DNA of 64,000 bases from Dichotomocladium elegans (lineage: Eukaryota > Mucoromycota > Mucoromycetes > Mucorales > Lichtheimiaceae), in contig JAIXMN010000034.1 in the NCBI GenBank assembly GCA_025716815.1, forward strand, positions 1 through 64,000. The letters run 5' to 3'. The position numbers and the translations under genes were made by a program. The notes below the pieces were generated by a model, which was not told the DNA's origin, ran no database searches, and saw only the letters and a program-made list of their open reading frames with translations. Below, piece by piece: positions 45,912-56,714 of this stretch (positions are counted from its first letter, which is position 1; every line of letters starts with the position of its first letter).

Positions 45912-48052
45912 TTATGATTTATAAAGTAAATCAATAAAACCAGCTGCAACATCATCGATGATTGATTTGTCGGGAATAGAGGCAGCTGTGCCGTAAATGG
46001 CAGCTGTGCTGCCCTTGCCCTTGGAAGGATCGGATACCAGCTGGTTAACGACTTCTCTGAGATCCTTCGCAAAATCGGCGGCGCTAGGAACCCAGGGCAG
46101 TGTAACGGAAATATGGAGCGCTGGAGGGTTCTGGAGAGCGCTGACATCCCAACCGAGTTCACCAAGCATGTCGCCGACATCATAAATATTCAAAGGTTCC
46201 TTAGCCCCAAATGCAATCACGGACGAAATTGGATTGCCCTTCACCGTCAGTTGCGGGATAGATCGGACGCTGGCAGGGGGGAAAGCAGTGAGTAACGAAA
46301 CCGGTATACCTGTCTGCTTGCTTACGTATTCTCAATGATCTGGCGTGCGCCGACAATCTTCTTACAAGCGTCCAGATAGCCATCTTCACCTATCCTCATG
46401 AGTGCTGCCCAACAGCCTGCGATGAGAGCACCGGGTCTAATTAAAAATGTTCACATGATCAATTAAAAGAAAGAAAAAACGCGTGTATCACGCTCCACCT
46501 AATCGGTGTCCACGTTGTCTAACCTCGATCCAGCAATGCTAGGCGATGCGTAGATGCCGCCTGTCCATTCCGAGCAAACAAAGTACTGGTATTTACGGAT
46601 CTTCTTTTCTCTATACATGACAATGGACGACCCCTTGGGGGCAAATCCATACTTTACCCGAAAAAAAGAGCATATCAGTCAATCAACCATAACATGAATT
46701 CCCGTTAAACTCATGTTACCTTATGCGTATCACATGAAATCGAAGTGACACCATCTACTCTGAAGTCAAATGGAACACTAGGAAGTCCAGCCTTCTCAAG
46801 GAAGGGGACAATGAAACTTCCCAAGCAGCAGTCCACGTGGAGTCCGATGCCGTGTTTCTTTGCCAGTTTGCCCAGGGCTGTGATATCATCGGCGATACCG
46901 TGTGGGAAGTTAACGGCAGAGCCTGCGATCTAAAAAGAAAAGGCGATGCATGAGATCGTTTTGGGACTTTGACATTTCTATACACATACCATGATAGTAT
47001 TTCTTGTAATAGCTTTTGCCATTTTCTTCACATCAACCTGACAAGTTATTGGATCCACGGGAATCATGATGAGTTTGATGTTAAAGTAACCGGATGCCTT
47101 CATGAATGCCGCATGGATCGTCTCTGGGACCACCCTAATGTCGATAGTCATAATCCTACTCATTGCAATATTCTGCTGTTTAACACTAACATTTCAGGGT
47201 AGTCGATACCACGGAGGTCCTTGTACATGTCACGATAGGCCTTGCATGCCATGATGATACTCTCAGTACCGCCGCTCGTCATGGTACCACATCCAGTTGA
47301 GGGCGCATTATACATATTCAGAACCATCGCCACCGAATCAGCCTCCATGCGACGGACGCCAGGAAAAACTTCTGGGTGCAGTGGGTTCGAGACCGCGTAC
47401 ATGCGATATGCTTCAGCAAGTAAGTTTGTCAGTTCTTCACCGCCATGGTACACCGCGCCAGACACGCGGCCGCCTTCCCAATCTTTTCCGCGCATTTTTT
47501 GGAACCTAGATTGGGGAATTTCGTATGCGTAAGCATAGATAGCGCCTTAATTCCTCAGGAGTCTCAATCTAACTTACGTCTTTAGTTCGTCTAGAACTTG
47601 CTCCTCCGTCAGTCCGTGCTTGGGAAGTCTCAGCTGTGGAACGACATTATCACCCTCACGAGACATCATTGAGTGCTCCATTTCCTTCAGTGTCTTGTCA
47701 AGCTCAGCGTTAATTTTGGCCTGCACGGACGGAAGACGACGAAGTTGCTTAAAAATGATCTATATTAAGCAAAACACCACACCCACCCGGTTGTTCTCGT
47801 CAGCATGTGCAAGTGTTATATCTGTATTATTCATATACGTGCGCGCTTCACAAAGGCCTGAAAATCCTTCGCTACGCGCAGCGGCCCGCAGACGGCGATT
47901 TTAGCATAAAAGTAGGACCAGTAATTCAGTAGCACCAGAATGAAGACAACGTTTTTCAGCACAGTCAGCTGGCGATTGTTGAGCACGGACTCTAAGCCTT
48001 GAATCACTCGTTCAAGTGGACCTGCAGCAGGTCGTGAAATTTCGTTTGCCAT
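45912..48052 (-). CDS. DPL1: Sphingosine-1-phosphate lyase
   Basis: Eight exons read leftwards: 48052 to about 47852, 47759-47578, 47505-47191, 47134-46990, 46929-46720, 46651-46524, 46436-46326, 46269-45912; about 549 residues. An N-terminal membrane segment ([19 protein letters not shown]) anchors the enzyme in the ER. The PLP-dependent fold shows [53 protein letters not shown] and the PLP lysine in [14 protein letters not shown]. The enzyme splits phosphorylated long-chain bases into a fatty aldehyde and phosphoethanolamine, the exit step of sphingolipid metabolism. Only the exon 1-2 junction is uncertain: the good donor after GCAC is out of phase, while GTGAAG after codon 67 or a GC donor nearby is in phase. 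All other exons are in phase. Its 3' end lies 126 bp from that of the dehydrogenase. Confidence 0.93.
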
Positions 48053-50099
48053 TGCAGTTTGTTCGTTACAAAGAAAAAGAGTTTGAAGAAAGGGAAAAAA
48101 AAGGGATGTGAAATTATCCCTTTGAGCCAATTATGGGCCATTGTTTATCCGTCAAAAAGAAACAGTCGTGTGGCACACACGCGAGGAAACCAAAGCGCTC
48201 TAAAAAGGAAAACATAGGCGAGGGACAATGTAGGATTGCCTCACAGGGATAAACAACTTGCTGCTAGTCGTAACAAAACGTACCAGAAACATCAAATAAC
48301 GGACTAGGTGGCAGAAAGAAAAAAATGTGGGCAGTTCGAAGCTCTCGCTAGAAGTTTCTCATCCTTCGGGCATCGCATTTTATTAAACGACCTTGTGTGG
48401 CCTGAAATCCTGTCCGATTTCCGCTTCGGAAACAATACGAGAACGTAATGTTATTCCTTGGTCGGAGGTATTTTGCTCTGCTGCGGCTCATGCAATAGCC
48501 GCCCCCTCCTTTCCACACCACCCCCCAACCCCAACCCCAACCCCTGCGTTGAGAACATCTAGCTTTCCCACCATCGATTCATCAGCTATGCAGGCATCCC
48601 TATTTTACTTGTTGCTCTGCCAGGCTTCACGTGTTGTGTATCGCCTACTTTCTAAAAGGATAAGATACGCTATTTCCCAAAATCAAATTCGCAAGAGGGG
48701 GAAATTATGACCCATAGAAGGTATAAACATCAACCTAGAACCAGGCGCTTTAACTAACACCAAAGGTAGCTAGGTGTACCATTGCGGACGCAACGGCGGA
48801 CGGATCAACGGCAACACCAGCGGCAGAAGTAACGGAGGAAGCAACAGACGACAAGCAACACATCGACGAATCGATGGTCGGCGTCCTGCGCGGGCACAGC
48901 CAGATCGCGGTTCCACCCAAAGCCCATATCCTCCTCTTCATTCCAGATACTTGGATTTTTATCTACAGAGGATCCAAAATATTAAAAAGTGTGCAGAATG
49001 GGAAATAATTATATTAAGTAGTACAAAGGCTTTGACCACCATAGAAGGATGCAGCATACCATCATGTGGCTGTACTATCCCTAGAGCAGAAAAGAAATGG
49101 CACACCAAATGCCTGTTATCCTCGATCGACAAGTGCTCTCCAATTCCCAGCAGGTGGTTCTCAATAAAGGAAAGAAAATAACTACGGACAACATCTTCGG
49201 TGAGCAGCCAACATCATTCTGAATATTCGACGATTGAAAAAGGAGTTCAGGATCGATCGATTGAACAGCAGAAGACATGAATGGCGAGGAAATTGGTCAA
49301 GCGATCCATGAACCATCACCGTACACACTACAAGGTTCAAGCTGGCCATCGCTCACCAAAGTGTGCGCCGAGAAGATATTGCAACTGATTCTTGCCGTTT
49401 TGCTTTGGTATATCGAAACTTCAACAGGTTTTGTGGCGTGGAGGCAGCAACTACACAGAACAGCAGATCTGTGCTAGTTGGGTTAATGGTTATCGATGGG
49501 TCTGCTGCTTCCATCCATTCCCGCCTGTGATCCGTCAGGGCACCCAATATGCAGTATCAACATATTCTAGAGCTGGTCTTTGTTCGGCTGACTGATTACC
49601 ATCCGCCTCGCTCTTGAGTATTGTAACCCCTACCCCGTCTGTGTAAACCATCCACCGGAATTGCAGGCTACATATTAATCTTTGGCTTCGAAACACTCCG
49701 CTGTTCAAGCCAACTACTTGTCCCCAGTGCAACCTTGGATGCACTTATGTTTTTGGTGTTATCTCATGGTCCAGGAATTGTTCACATAAAATGCTTCGTA
49801 TTGATTGTCATGTAATAGGGAGGAAGCGATCTGCGGATGAGGAAGCCGTTCTAGTCCCTGAAAGACAATGCCATGCTGGTGAAATGGGCGAAAATGGTTT
49901 TGTGGTTGGGCCTTGTCTTCGTAATAGATGTTTTCTTTTCGGAATTGGTAGTGGTTGTCATAATCGTACAGTGCAGGTTGAATGACCGAAAACGAAGGTC
50001 TGAGATATGGTGATTAATTAGGTCAAGAGGTATCAAAGAAGCATCCGTGATCTGAAATTGGCATATCCAGACGTTGAAGCCGCCGAGCTGCGGGTTGTT
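48053..50099. other. Repeat-rich intergenic region, part 1
   Basis: Includes the DPL1 promoter (48053-48400, with purine-rich stretches) and a C-rich run at 48505-48545. Beyond this lie short open frames without family resemblance. A leftward segment near 49030-49280 (HLSIEDNRHLVCHFFSALG) reads protein-like but has no continuation. Confidence 0.35.
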
Positions 50100-50515
50100 T
50101 GAAAGATGAACCACTAGCCTTCTACCCAACGACTACAACGAATTCTTACGTGCTAGGAAAGGAACGGATGAAATCCTCCGTGCTTTCTAGTCTAACACAA
50201 CCGCCAATCAAGAACACGCGTGCTCTTACATCCGTAAGCTACACCTTAACGACTATATCATCAAACAGCGAGCCGGTCAAAAGCTCGCTGACAATCTGAA
50301 CGAAAAATTTACGAATGTCTGCGTTTTGATCATGGGCAAGTAGTCTGTACCCCATGCTCGATTCCACGAGCCCATCCAGGCAAAAGATTTCATCAGATAC
50401 TATACTCACACCGTCTACCTGTCTACATTATCGACGAATTTAAGACAAGCAGGTGTTGTCCCAGGTGCGAGGAAGAGAACATAGGAGCGTTTCAGTGGGT
50501 TAATACAGTAACCCG
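50100..50515 (+). pseudogene. Fanzor/TnpB-like C-terminal fragment
   Basis: Rightward broken frames carry YIRKLHLNDYIIKQRAGQKL and NEKFTNVCVLIMGK, then ARFHEPIQAKDFI, then IIDEFKTSRCCPRCEEENIG. The DEFKTSxxCPxC block is the RuvC-zinc-ribbon transition diagnostic of the TnpB/Fanzor nuclease superfamily, and the KQRA-QKLADNL helix fits proteins of this type in Mucorales. An in-frame stop (TAG at 50339) and frame changes show decay, and the second zinc-ribbon half is not recognisable. The family assignment rests on remembered motifs. Confidence 0.6.
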
Positions 50516-51099
50516 ATATCTAATCTTGTACCCGGGAATGAGAGAATAAAATGGCATAATGTGTGGTTTTTTTCCAAGTCAACAATTCATACACATTCTT
50601 CTGAATTATGTAGATTCATAAATACCAATTGCATGCCCGCCAGCGAAGAGGGGTCAACAGCTAACACCGATTTTGGAGTAGGGACATGGCAGCTTGTCTA
50701 GACATGCATGTCATCATCGAATCCCTTTTGCAGAGGTCGCTATTCCCGAAAGAGCACCTGCTGCTGGCGTTAAACGTCGTGTAACTGTGCCATCCTTCCT
50801 AGTGATTTTGATTGTATGCGATAACCTATTCATGCATCAAAGTAAAGGCCCTAATTATCTCCTTATTTCAGCCACGAATCCTTACCGCGGTTTCTCAGGA
50901 GCCAACTTACGCTTTTGCACCATCCAAATACCCTAAACCCAAACGATACGTGCACTATATTCAATTCTGGAATTGCACAATGTAAGAGAAATACTTTAGT
51001 ATCCAAAAATTATCCCTCCTTTCCTATATATATACTGCGGTGCTCTTTGAAGAATTATGGAGGAATACATCACAGTTGTTCTCCGGTATGACAGTTGGA
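50516..51099. other. Repeat-rich intergenic region, part 2
   Basis: Sequence between two transposon remnants. A rightward frame near 50700-50940 (FAEVAIPERAPAAGVKRRVT) is short and unrecognised. It may be part of either neighbouring remnant. Confidence 0.3.
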
Positions 51100-51540
51100 T
51101 AAACGTCTATAAGAAATGAACCATCCAAAATCACCTCGAGTTAAGTTACTCGATGCTCCACCGGTTTGTGTCACCAGTCATCCCGCTTTGCAAGAACATG
51201 TTGCGTTTTACTTGGCTCTTAACAACTGACCAAAACTGCTCAATAGCATTGAGTTCGGGCGAGGATGGTCGAAGATAAGCACATAGATATCCCCGCGAAT
51301 CGATGGATTTAGGAATATCCTCAGCCTTACCGATAGGCGCATTCCATTACCAAACAATGGCCCTTTATATGCTCATACTTATCCATCCCCTCCATTGTAG
51401 CCTTAAGGAAGGTGGGATAATGTCCAGTTACAGGTTCCTTGTTTGCAACTTCAGAGTGACCTGCCCTCTCTCTTTCCGTGATGGGTGGCTGCGCGAGTCT
51501 GAAGCTACATTCAATGATGTCTAATACTGAGATCCAAAGA
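51100..51540 (-). pseudogene. Tc1/mariner-type transposase C-terminal (DDE) fragment
   Basis: Read leftwards: EPVTGHYPTFLKATMEGMDK, YEHIKGHCLVMECA, SIDSRGYLCAYLRPSSPELN, AIEQFWSVVKSQVKRNMFLQ. This is the end of the catalytic domain. The last acidic residue (SPELN) is kept, but the second catalytic Asp is replaced (LVMEC instead of LVMDN). Frame changes and stops occur. It has the complementary half of the protein to the fragment at 15998-16627, 35 kb away, but nothing shows the two were one copy. Confidence 0.8.
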
Positions 51541-52148
51541 TTCTAGTCGTTTTCGCTCTTGTTTTTGATACGGTAGCTGCTGTAGAATGTTCATTTATTA
51601 GACCATGCCAAAGTATATTTCAAATTATGCAATAGCGGTTACTCGGCTTCAGTATTACCACTTGCGTCCCCAAACGGGACATTGGGTGGTTTACGCTGGT
51701 CTACATGTATGGTGTCAGCGTCATTCTGCCGGCGCATGTGTCTCTGCCTTATAGAGATTTAAAGAAAATTGCTTTTGCATAATAATAGATAGCTAGACGA
51801 TCACGGCCCTTTTGATTCTCACAAGCTTAGATTTTCTCCCGGAGCGTGCTTTAAAAATCTGATGAGAGCTGGACTGTAGGATCACCCAGCTCGAAAGCAC
51901 ATGCACTCCTAACGATGTCTCGATAAGCAATAGCACCGTTGGTCGTAATATGATTTATGTAGCTCTTGAAGATGCCGCGCCGAGGAGGAGCACCGTCTGT
52001 TATGTACAAAGAGAGTGCAACTGTCACTATGATTAAGGATGTTTAGTAAAATAAAAAGTGCGACCGGCGGGCGGGGATGGAGATCGCCCCGCTGAGGGAG
52101 TAAAATGTTCCTGGCAGGGGCCATATCCGTTCTCTTCCTACATTCGCT
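51541..52148. promoter_or_regulatory. Upstream region of the ERG26-like gene
   Basis: About 600 bp between the transposon fragment and the sterol dehydrogenase start codon. Short open frames only. The promoter is expected here. No specific motif was identified. Confidence 0.35.
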
Positions 52149-53427
52149 ATGCCTCATTCATACCTCGTTATTGGCGGCAACGGTTTTCTCGGTCGTCATG
52201 TGATTGAACAAATTCGTCTGCGCAACGACGGATCATCTATTGCGGTCTTTGACATTGCAAAACCTGCGGAGCCCGATGCCGATGTCCAGTATCATGTCGG
52301 CGACCTTCGCAAATTCGATGATGTCTTCAACGCGCTTGAGGGCATCACTGCGGTGATCCACACGGCCTCTCCTCCTCATGTCAACTCTGCTAATCCACCA
52401 AGAGACCTGTATTTCTCCATCAATGTTGACGGCACGCGCAATATAATTCATGCTTGTCAGGAGAGGGGTATCCAGATTCTGGTGGTTACTAGCTCCGGAA
52501 GCGTCATCTCGACAGGTGAGCCCATGGTCAATGTTGACGAAAGCGCACCGTACCCACCGGTGGCCATTGATGTATATACCGAGTCCAAGGTAAATTCAAG
52601 GAAAGCGCGCGTGCTTGCGCGAAATAAAAAGAAGGGGAAGCGAGACAAAGATAGAGAGAGAAAGAATGTATATACATATATATATATAAATATGTCGTCT
52701 GACAAGAAGAGGTTGGGCCGGGATTTCTTTTTTGGATTATTAGATCGAATGTGAGAAGCTTGTGCTTGCCTCGAATGGCGACAAGGGATTACGAACATGC
52801 ACTCTCCGGCCGTCAGCTATCTTTGGGCCGGGTGACCGGCAGCTTCTGCCTGGAATGATCGAAGTGTGCGAGAAGGGTCAGCACCGTTTCCAGATTGGTG
52901 ACAATACGTCGCTGATGGACTTTACGTATGTGGGTAACATTGCCTATGCCCATGTACTCGCTGCAGAGAAACTCGTCGACCCCAAATCGCCTGTTGCCGG
53001 TCAAGCATTCAATCTCACCAACGGCACTCCGGTTCCCTTTTGGGACTTTGCAAGCAAGGTTTGGTTCGAGTACGGCAAGCCTATGCCAGAGTCAAAAAAG
53101 ATCATTTTGTCGTACAATGCCAGTATGGTCATCGCTCTGATCAGCGAGACTATCTACAACATCAAAGCAATGATCTGGGACAAGAGCACGCTCAAGGAAG
53201 GCATGACTCGTTCGCGTATCAAGCAAGCCATGAGCTCTCGTTACTTCAATATCACGAAAGCCAGGACCCTTTTGGGTTACGAACCGCAGGTTGGACTCGA
53301 GGAGGGCATTAAGATCGGCATTGAGGTAAAAAAAAAAAAGTCTACACATGGGCCGGCCTGGTATATTGTGGATCGCGTATTAACATGAATTCTGTCCTAG
53401 TACTACAAGGCCCACATGAAAAAATGA
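52149..53427 (+). CDS. ERG26: Sterol-4-alpha-carboxylate 3-dehydrogenase (decarboxylating), ERG26-like
   Basis: Three exons: 52149-52589, 52744-53325, 53401-53427, giving 349 residues. An extended SDR/3-beta-HSD fold shows the NAD-binding GGNGFLGRHV, an acidic residue after strand 2 (VFDIAKP) favouring NAD, HTASPPH, the catalytic serine region VTSSGSV and YTESK (YxxxK). LRPSAIFGPGDRQLLPGMIE and MDFTYVGNIAYAHVLAAEKL are hallmark blocks of the ERG26/NSDHL branch. A hydrophobic stretch (NASMVIALISETIYNIKAM) may contact the ER membrane. The enzyme removes the C-4 carboxyl group during ergosterol synthesis together with ERG25 and ERG27. The third exon encodes only YYKAHMKK and the stop. Another 3-beta-HSD-type substrate cannot be excluded. 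Confidence 0.9.
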
Positions 53428-53620
53428 TATCGTGCAATCCTCCCCGGCCTCTCCCCACCACCTCTTGTACCATCCTATATGAAAATATTTAATTGTTCAG
53501 TAGCCTAGTAGTTCACATAAGACAAACACGATTCATTAGACTGGGAAATTGCTCCTTCCGTTCAGCACATGTTGGGTGGCAGACAGAGATAGAAATGATA
53601 TACATATACACCCCAACTTT
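53428..53620. other. Convergent 3' spacer
   Basis: 193 bp between the stop codons of the ERG26-like gene (+) and the CZIB gene (-). It should contain both transcription ends. AT-rich runs are present (AAAATATTTAATTG). No other feature. Confidence 0.4.
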
Positions 53621-54629
53621 TTATTTTTCCTTTTTGAATTGGACTTGGATTTCGTTGATGCCCACAGGTTCGCCCGCCTAAGACCCCCCAAAAAATATGT
53701 CGTGTCGGTAATCGGCCGCATCTTCTGCAGTCTCCCTCTGTCTCTCTTTACCTTTTCATCGTAGTCTGCCCATTCACCCTCAGTCAAGTCGATATCCTCA
53801 AACTTGGTACCTGTTTCTGTGCCCTCAGCCGACCATGGTTCCTGCGTATAAACAAGTCAGACATATTTGGATCGATTGCCCGGAAACTCTCAAGCTCTCA
53901 CTCTTGGCGCAAAATCGACAAGCTCCAATCCTCGGCAATCAAATGCAGCGATCTTTTGGAACTCGCCTCCCTTCTCCGCGCTGTAGGCAGCAATAGGCGT
54001 GGCGGGATCAAACTCTATTTTTTTTTTTTGGGGGGGGGTTCGTCAGTTTCCCTCACTCCCATCTTTGATGAATCCGTCCAGGAATGTAACTCACGTGCGC
54101 TTGATTCGCGCTTGCAAAACTTGCAGCGCATGACCAAGTTGGCCGTTCCACGCGAACCAGACATATCTACCGAGTCCTTTATCCAATGTCAGCATAATGA
54201 CGGAAGCGATCGGCGAGCGAAATAGAAAAAAAAAGGCAGCATATACCTCCGGATTGAAAGAAATCCAGTTATCATCCGTCTCGCGACAACTTCCACACTG
54301 GATCTATCGAAATATATATAAAAAATATCCATGGGTTAGGCATATCATCATCACCTTCAACTTGTTTCCCGAGGTTATGGAAAGGAGAAACAGCGCCCGA
54401 ATTCCATATTTTTTTTTCTCTTCATACCTTAAAGTACCACTCGAAGCCATCCATGGGCTTCACGTTGGTAACTGCTTCGAGATCAGCTTTGAGATAGAGA
54501 CCGAGTTTCTATGGAAAGGCATGTGGAAGAACCCCGAATGAGCAAAAGAGCAGGTGGACATCAATGCCATTGCTTGGGGAGGGAATCATATAAACAGATT
54601 GAAGGAAAATCTATCAAACGCACCACCAT
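53621..54629 (-). CDS. CXXC zinc-binding protein of the UPF0587/CZIB (C1orf123, DUF866) family
   Basis: Seven exons read leftwards: 54629-54624, 54508-54428, 54303-54247, 54176-54095, 54014-53902, 53841-53752, 53677-53621, giving 161 residues, matching the family length of about 160. The first coding exon is just ATG GTG. It joins to AAACTCGGT to give MVKLGLYLKADLEAVTNV, the conserved family start. Zinc is expected to be held by CGSC and CKFC, each a CxxC pair, within SGSRGTANLVMRCKFC. The fold is an eight-stranded barrel in solved members. Molecular function is poorly known; interaction with metallochaperone and heavy-metal domains has been proposed. Six introns in a 486-nt coding sequence make it one of the most intron-dense genes here. 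It is head to head with NDUFA8 across about 290 bp. Confidence 0.92.
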
Positions 54630-54918
54630 TATTTGTTCAGTTAAAATCGCAAAAAAAGGACGAATACGTTGATGAGCAAGCTTGACGGGTTTGGGTTGGG
54701 GGGTGGGGCAGGTGCGGGCAGGGCGGGGCGCGGAGCGGGCAAACACGCGCGCTGCTTAAGTCAAAAAGCAAGGCGAAGTCTTGCACGTCACAACTACCCC
54801 GAAAACGAGGTAGTTTTGTTGCTCAACGGACCCAAATACACAACAGACAGCTCATACCTCACCCTCTCCCCACCCCTCCCCACTCTCTCTCTCTCGTCCG
54901 TATTTATTATCTTTACCG
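54630..54918. promoter_or_regulatory. Divergent promoter region of CZIB and NDUFA8 genes
   Basis: The two starts are 289 bp apart. It contains a G-rich segment (54688-54740, GGGTTGGGGGGTGGGGCAGG) and a CT-rich tract just before NDUFA8 (54865-54900). The G-rich run might form a quadruplex; no factor site was recognised. Confidence 0.45.
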
Positions 54919-55590
54919 AGTAAGTGATCCTCTCTCCCCGGCCATGCCTTCAATGCCACGAGCAACTGACGCGCCGTAAAAAAAAAAGTGTCGAGCCATC
55001 AGCCTTCCCATCTCACAGAGAAGCAATTCGTGGATCCTACGCCGCTCCCTGACAGCATCCCCAAAGTGGACGAGGTGGGAGCGACATCCGCACCCTTAAA
55101 GAGCGCGTCATTCTTTATTGGCCAATACTGCAAAGCCTACAATGACGATTTTATGCTCTGCAAAAGCGAGAACAATGATCCTGAGCATTGTCTAAAGGAG
55201 GGCCGTAAAGTGACACGCTGCGCTATAGACCTGTAACTATCTTATCCCAAGCTTTATGTGTTGATGTATACATGCTTATCGTTTCCTCCTCCCCTCCCAG
55301 TATTACGAAGCTTAGAGAGAACTGTGGAAAGGAATTTGATGCGCATTGGCAGTGTTTGGAAAACCACAACCAGCAATTCTATTCTTGCCGCCAGCCAGAA
55401 CGTACCTTCAATGCATGTGTCTTTGAAAAGCTGGCAAGTATTATGACTTTGATGAATTCAAAAGGTAACAACTGTATGCTGAACCATGTGGGATTGTTAG
55501 GGCTTGGAGAAGAAGATTCCTGGCACGCCAGAGGGTCAAGAGCCTGTCCATCTTAAGAAGAACCCCGTCATCAGAAACCAATTTAAATAA
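54919..55590 (+). CDS. NDUFA8: Mitochondrial complex I subunit NDUFA8 (PGIV / 20.8-kDa type), twin CX9C protein
   Basis: Exons: 54919 (single base A of the start codon), 54989-55232, 55301-55433, 55501-55590, giving 155 residues. Four CX9C motifs are intact (CKAYNDDFMLC, CLKEGRKVTRC, CGKEFDAHWQC, CRQPERTFNAC), as in NDUFA8. The block VDPTPLPDSIPKVDEVGATS matches fungal members. The protein is imported into the intermembrane space by the MIA40 disulfide relay and joins the arm of NADH dehydrogenase. No ATG occurs in frame upstream of MSSHQPSH without splicing; the A before a consensus GTAAGT donor joins TG after an AG acceptor to make the start codon. The last intron is GC-AG (AAGCTG then GCAAGT), needed to join FEKL to GLEKKIPGTPEG. 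Confidence 0.9.
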
Positions 55591-55673
55591 AAAAAAAACC
55601 CGTCGCTTCGATTGTCTCTTTTTTTTTTTTTACTTGCTGGTGTTTTCCCTCTTAATATACCCTCTCTCACTTC
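55591..55673. other. Very short tandem spacer
   Basis: Only 83 bp separate the NDUFA8 stop from the rhomboid start. The spacer is T-rich. The end of one transcript and the start of the next must overlap or nearly touch here. Confidence 0.4.
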
Positions 55674-56714
55674 ATGTTCTTACGACGTTTTACTTCGGCA
55701 ACTCCCACCGCAGGGCGCAGCACACGATATAAATTACAGAGAGAGCCTCTCATCCCGAGAACGATCCGTCGATCCCCTCAACCTCAATTGTCCTATGTCC
55801 GTCCCATTGTGTTTGGCATAACGGCATGCACAAGTGTGTTCGTTGTCTCGGCCATCGTTTACGATCGCAACCAAGTAACCTTCTGGGATCGTCTGCGAAA
55901 GTTTGGCCTACGGTCATCACGTCAGACGTTGACGATCGAGGACTACTTGGAAGAGCGGCAGCTGTGGCTGCGCGAGAAGTGGGAGCAGACACGGCAGCGC
56001 CTCGAACGCATTGAGTTTATCCCTCGTGATGTAGCACGAGCGTATCTCATGGTAGTGAACAAGCTTCTTTCCCTGAGCGAGGCAGAGCGGACGATCTGGG
56101 GGCTTGTGGGTATGAATGTGCTCGTGTTCGGTTGTTGGCAGATACCACGGCTGATGCCGTTCATGACCCGATGGTTTCTTCACGACCCTTCTGTCAAAGG
56201 CCGATCGGTTACGCTCTTGACGAGTGTCTTCTCACATCAGGAAATCTTTCATCTCTCGCTCAATATGGTCGGTCTCTATTCATTCGGCATGGTTGTTCAT
56301 GAGCACATGGGTCGCGAGCAGTTTCTGGCATCCTATCTTGCGACGGGTATCGGTGCGAATGTCTTGAGCCATGTCCTGAGCATCGCATCCCGACGGTTCC
56401 GACCCATCATGCCCTCGTTGGGCGCAAGCGGGGCGATCTACGGCTTGCTCGCGTCGACGGCTGTCCTCTATCCCAATTCGAGCGTCTCGCTCATCTTTTT
56501 GCCGTTTATCCCCATCAAGATGGGTTACGCCCTCCCGGCCCTGATGGGCTTTGACGTGGCAGGCATCATGCTGGGCTGGCGCCAGTTTGATCATTATGCC
56601 CACTTGGCAGGCGCATGTCTTGGACTTTCTTACATGTCCTATGGCGAGCAATGGCTGTGGCGGCCACTTGTGGACGACGTGCATAACATACGAAAGAGCA
56701 TGATGAATAAATAA
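55674..56714 (+). CDS. PCP1: Mitochondrial rhomboid protease (PCP1/PARL-like)
   Basis: A single exon of 346 residues. The N-terminus is rich in Arg, Ser and Thr with few acids (MFLRRFTSATPTAGRSTRYK), a typical mitochondrial presequence. A first hydrophobic segment (GITACTSVFVVSAIVY) and a charged matrix or linker region precede the rhomboid core. The core shows HLSLNMVGLYSFG (the HxxxN of TM2), the catalytic serine in SLGASGAIYG and the catalytic histidine in DHYAHLAGACLG. This is the 1+6 arrangement of PCP1/PARL. The yeast enzyme processes Mgm1 and Ccp1 in the inner membrane; the same role is inferred here. All catalytic residues are present, so the protein is expected to be active. Confidence 0.93.
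   Translation: MFLRRFTSATPTAGRSTRYKLQREPLIPRTIRRSPQPQLSYVRPIVFGITACTSVFVVSAIVYDRNQVTFWDRLRKFGLRSSRQTLTIEDYLEERQLWLREKWEQTRQRLERIEFIPRDVARAYLMVVNKLLSLSEAERTIWGLVGMNVLVFGCWQIPRLMPFMTRWFLHDPSVKGRSVTLLTSVFSHQEIFHLSLNMVGLYSFGMVVHEHMGREQFLASYLATGIGANVLSHVLSIASRRFRPIMPSLGASGAIYGLLASTAVLYPNSSVSLIFLPFIPIKMGYALPALMGFDVAGIMLGWRQFDHYAHLAGACLGLSYMSYGEQWLWRPLVDDVHNIRKSMMNK

Noticed and set aside
48754..49008. Open frame with GVLRGHSQIAVPPKAHILLF
   Set aside because: Protein-like, but lacks an early start codon, upstream exons and a recognised family. It may be a relic.
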